Shown here: positions 62,547-64,000 of the stretch, in pieces
Layout of the letters: each line of letters begins with the position of its first letter
How positions within the stretch are numbered: position 1 is the first letter of the stretch
Assembly (NCBI RefSeq): GCF_014230055.1
Contig: NZ_JACHVA010000082.1
Location: 124,001-188,000 of the forward strand
From: Puniceicoccus vermicola
Lineage (GTDB): Bacteria; Verrucomicrobiota; Verrucomicrobiia; Opitutales; Puniceicoccaceae
DNA length: 64,000 nucleotides
Reading direction: 5' to 3'
The notes under the pieces: generated by a model
What the model was told of the DNA's origin: nothing
The model's input: only the letters and a program-made list of their open reading frames with translations
Databases searched by the model: none
Program-made: the position numbers and the translations under genes

Positions 62547-62872
62547 ACGAGAACTCTTCGGTTAGCCGGCGCGGCGAAAGGTTGACTCGATTGTCGCTCT
62601 TTTTTCGCGCGGTTTCGTTGTCTCAAATCTACTTGTGAACCAGTTCACCTGTACGGTTGGTTGTTCTGATCGTAACGCGAATGCTTTAGGGGCTCTGCTC
62701 GATAGAATGAAGGTTTCCTTGCGCTGATGCATCGGTTCATTGTCGGGCTTGTCGGAGCAATCCACTCGATCCGTCGAAATTTCGCTCTGATTTAGAGAAG
62801 AGCTTTTGCTCAAGAGGCAATCGGGAGAAGACAGTTTGTGTCTCTACGAAGAGATGATCGGAGCATAGCGAT
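62547..62872. other. Intergenic region with a palindrome
   Basis: No gene is seen in the 326 bp between the convergent flavoprotein and receiver genes. It contains GTGAAC-CA-GTTCAC at 62635-62648 (6-bp perfect arms), with no obvious target gene. Confidence 0.4.
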
Positions 62873-63241
62873 TTACTCTCCCCAATGTTCTTTCTCTACG
62901 AGGCGGATTGTTTTCCGAATTTGATCCGGTCGGAAAGGCTTTTGGATGAAATGTCGCGCCCCGCGTCGTTTTGCTTCGGGCAAGATATTAGGAGACATAT
63001 GGGCGGTAAATATGACGACTGGAATCTGTGAGCCTCTCGCCTGTAACTCTTCCATGTAGTCCAAGCCATCCGTCTTCCCGAGCATCCGGTCAAGGATGAT
63101 CGCATGGACCTTTTTCTCTGTGAGAATCTGGTCCGCTTGTTGGGGATTGTAAGCGGTGTAAGCGCGATGTCCGGTTGTTCTCACAATCAGAGCCGTGACC
63201 GCGAGTACATTCTCTTCGTCGTCTATTATTAGAACATTCAA
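62873..63241 (-). CDS. Single-domain response regulator (CheY-like)
   Basis: A 122-residue stand-alone receiver domain: acidic pair D7-D8, phospho-acceptor D51 in HAIILDRMLG, T79 in FTAH and K101 in FIQKPF, all in place. With no output domain it must act on another protein, e.g. a kinase or a multi-step relay. No kinase is adjacent. The nearest kinase in the window (15423-17660) lacks a receiver, so pairing is conceivable but unsupported. Confidence 0.9.
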   Translation of the reverse strand: MNVLIIDDEENVLAVTALIVRTTGHRAYTAYNPQQADQILTEKKVHAIILDRMLGKTDGLDYMEELQARGSQIPVVIFTAHMSPNILPEAKRRGARHFIQKPFRPDQIRKTIRLVEKEHWGE

Positions 63242-64000
63242 TGGTTTTGCCTCATGAGGTTACCTGCATAAGCCATACCACCGGCTTAGTCTTTTTTCGC
63301 TGTAGAGAATCTCTTCCTTTTTTACTTTGCCCCATCGGTTGGCAGAAGCCGCCATTACAGGGCTGAGTGCCAAGCGACGGATTTGAATTAATCTTTAGTC
63401 TCAGAAGGCACGTAACCAAGACGGTAGGTTATTCTCGTGCAGGATGCACGAAGAGGGGGGCCTGATACCGAATTTAGGAAGTTTTGATCGTTATGGAGGG
63501 ATGGGAAATGAACCTGAGCAAGGCGGCCCAATTGGAGGCGGGTCTGGGACCCGTGCCATTTGGGCTAACGCTGCTCGGGCTCATTTCCCGCCCGTCCCAG
63601 GGGGATGCATCCAGAATCGAAGGTCGCGGCGTTGCAGGGATCGGAGCGTATCTCGATACGAATCAGATCCCTGCGCCTTGCGCTGCTTCGATTCTGCTCT
63701 GCACCATAACCGTCAAACCTTCCTAAATTCGGTATTACTCGTGCCGGGATGAAACCTTTTGATTCTATGCACGGTGGCGGCTGAAAAAGTTGAACCATGG
63801 GTGACTTCTGGCTCCGAACTGCAGTTTTTGGAACGGCTCTGCGAGCCTCCTCCTCGCGAAGGGAGCATTTACGGCTTTATCCCGAGGAATTCGTGGACTT
63901 AAGCCGAAACTTCGTGGGAAGCGGAAGGATAGTAGAACGAGACTGATGCCCGCTCCGAATCTCTAAGGGTTTCGAATCGGCCTCCCTTGGGAGTGATGAT
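63242..64000. other. Gene-free end of window with repeat
   Basis: The last 759 bp contain the second 271-bp element (63465-63735). No gene is supported; the open frames over the repeat are structural by-products. Confidence 0.5.
63465..63735 (-). repeat. 271-bp inverted-repeat element, copy B
   Basis: The reverse complement of the element at 17931-18201, of the same 271-bp length, with a scattering of substitutions. The ends (ATACCGAATTTAGGAAG and its mirror) and both internal hairpins are kept, and several differences seem to preserve pairing. It stands alone in non-coding sequence 224 bp upstream of the receiver gene's start. Confidence 0.85.

Noticed and set aside
62635-62648. GTGAAC-CA-GTTCAC as a further regulon operator
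   Set aside because: It does not match TGTKACWGTMACA and lies between two convergent genes, not upstream of any.
63444-63752. Protein-coding frame across the 271-bp repeat (and its counterpart at 17940-18221)
   Set aside because: The similarity of the two translations follows from the DNA repeat. The hairpin structure explains the conservation, differences are not biased to third positions, and the frame runs out of both ends of the element.

Overview
The window looks like a chromosomal segment of a free-living Verrucomicrobiota bacterium, most plausibly class Opitutae (Puniceicoccales/Coraliomargarita-like). This is inferred from gene content, not from a marker phylogeny: three short exported proteins end in PEP-CTERM sorting tails, there is a large prepilin-like protein of the Verru_Chthon cassette type, three sodium:solute symporters, LacI and XylR-type sugar regulators, and Gfo/Idh/MocA dehydrogenases.

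Layout. 0-17.7 kb is mostly housekeeping: elbB, trmD, a leftward array (hypothetical, degenerate NtrC-like regulator, true NtrC-type regulator, PstS-like binding protein, hemF, hemE with overlapping stop/start codons), an Rdx (SelT/SelW/SelH) protein, rpiB, clpP, dapF, a K+ channel, an OGG1-type glycosylase, a lipoprotein, a pseudo-protease, lnt, an NMT1-sensor histidine kinase and tRNA-Lys(CTT). 17.8-22.5 kb holds repeats around a Gfo/Idh/MocA gene and an MsbA-type ABC exporter. 22.5-25.8 kb is an uronate-type catabolic operon (IclR regulator, SDR, RraA-like aldolase, mannonate-dehydratase-like protein). 26-34 kb carries assorted accessory genes: luciferase-like oxidoreductase, cupin, PEP-CTERM protein, Gfo/Idh/MocA, PAP2 phosphatase plus polysaccharide deacetylase, LacI. 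33.9-61.1 kb is a polysaccharide-utilisation region: two paralogous LacI regulators, PEP-CTERM proteins, a GH36-like alpha-galactosidase with its symporter and a divergent XylR-type regulator, a prepilin cassette, a GH74-like Asp-box protein, a carbohydrate deacetylase, a DUF4380 protein, a pectate-lyase-fold protein, two more symporters, and two broken esterase genes. The end holds a ferredoxin-reductase-like flavoprotein and a stand-alone receiver protein.

The strongest unlisted signal is a 13-bp palindrome, consensus TGTKACWGTMACA. It occurs in eight good copies and two weaker ones, all between 34.9 and 61.1 kb and nearly all upstream of genes: one LacI gene itself, a PEP-CTERM gene, the prepilin cassette, the GH74-like/deacetylase pair, the DUF4380 gene, a broken SGNH hydrolase and a symporter. 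This reads as a local regulon tying pseudopilus-like surface proteins to polysaccharide degradation. The region is also decaying: an SGNH esterase is frameshifted and truncated, a short-chain dehydrogenase is fused by deletion to the tail of a sialate-O-acetylesterase-type gene carrying a nonsense codon, and one operator is followed about 180 bp later by an orphan terminator with no gene between.

Other points of note are a diaminopimelate epimerase with both catalytic cysteines replaced by serine, a degenerate sigma-54 activator beside an intact one, and two copies, in opposite orientation, of a 271-bp inverted-repeat element built from two long hairpins.
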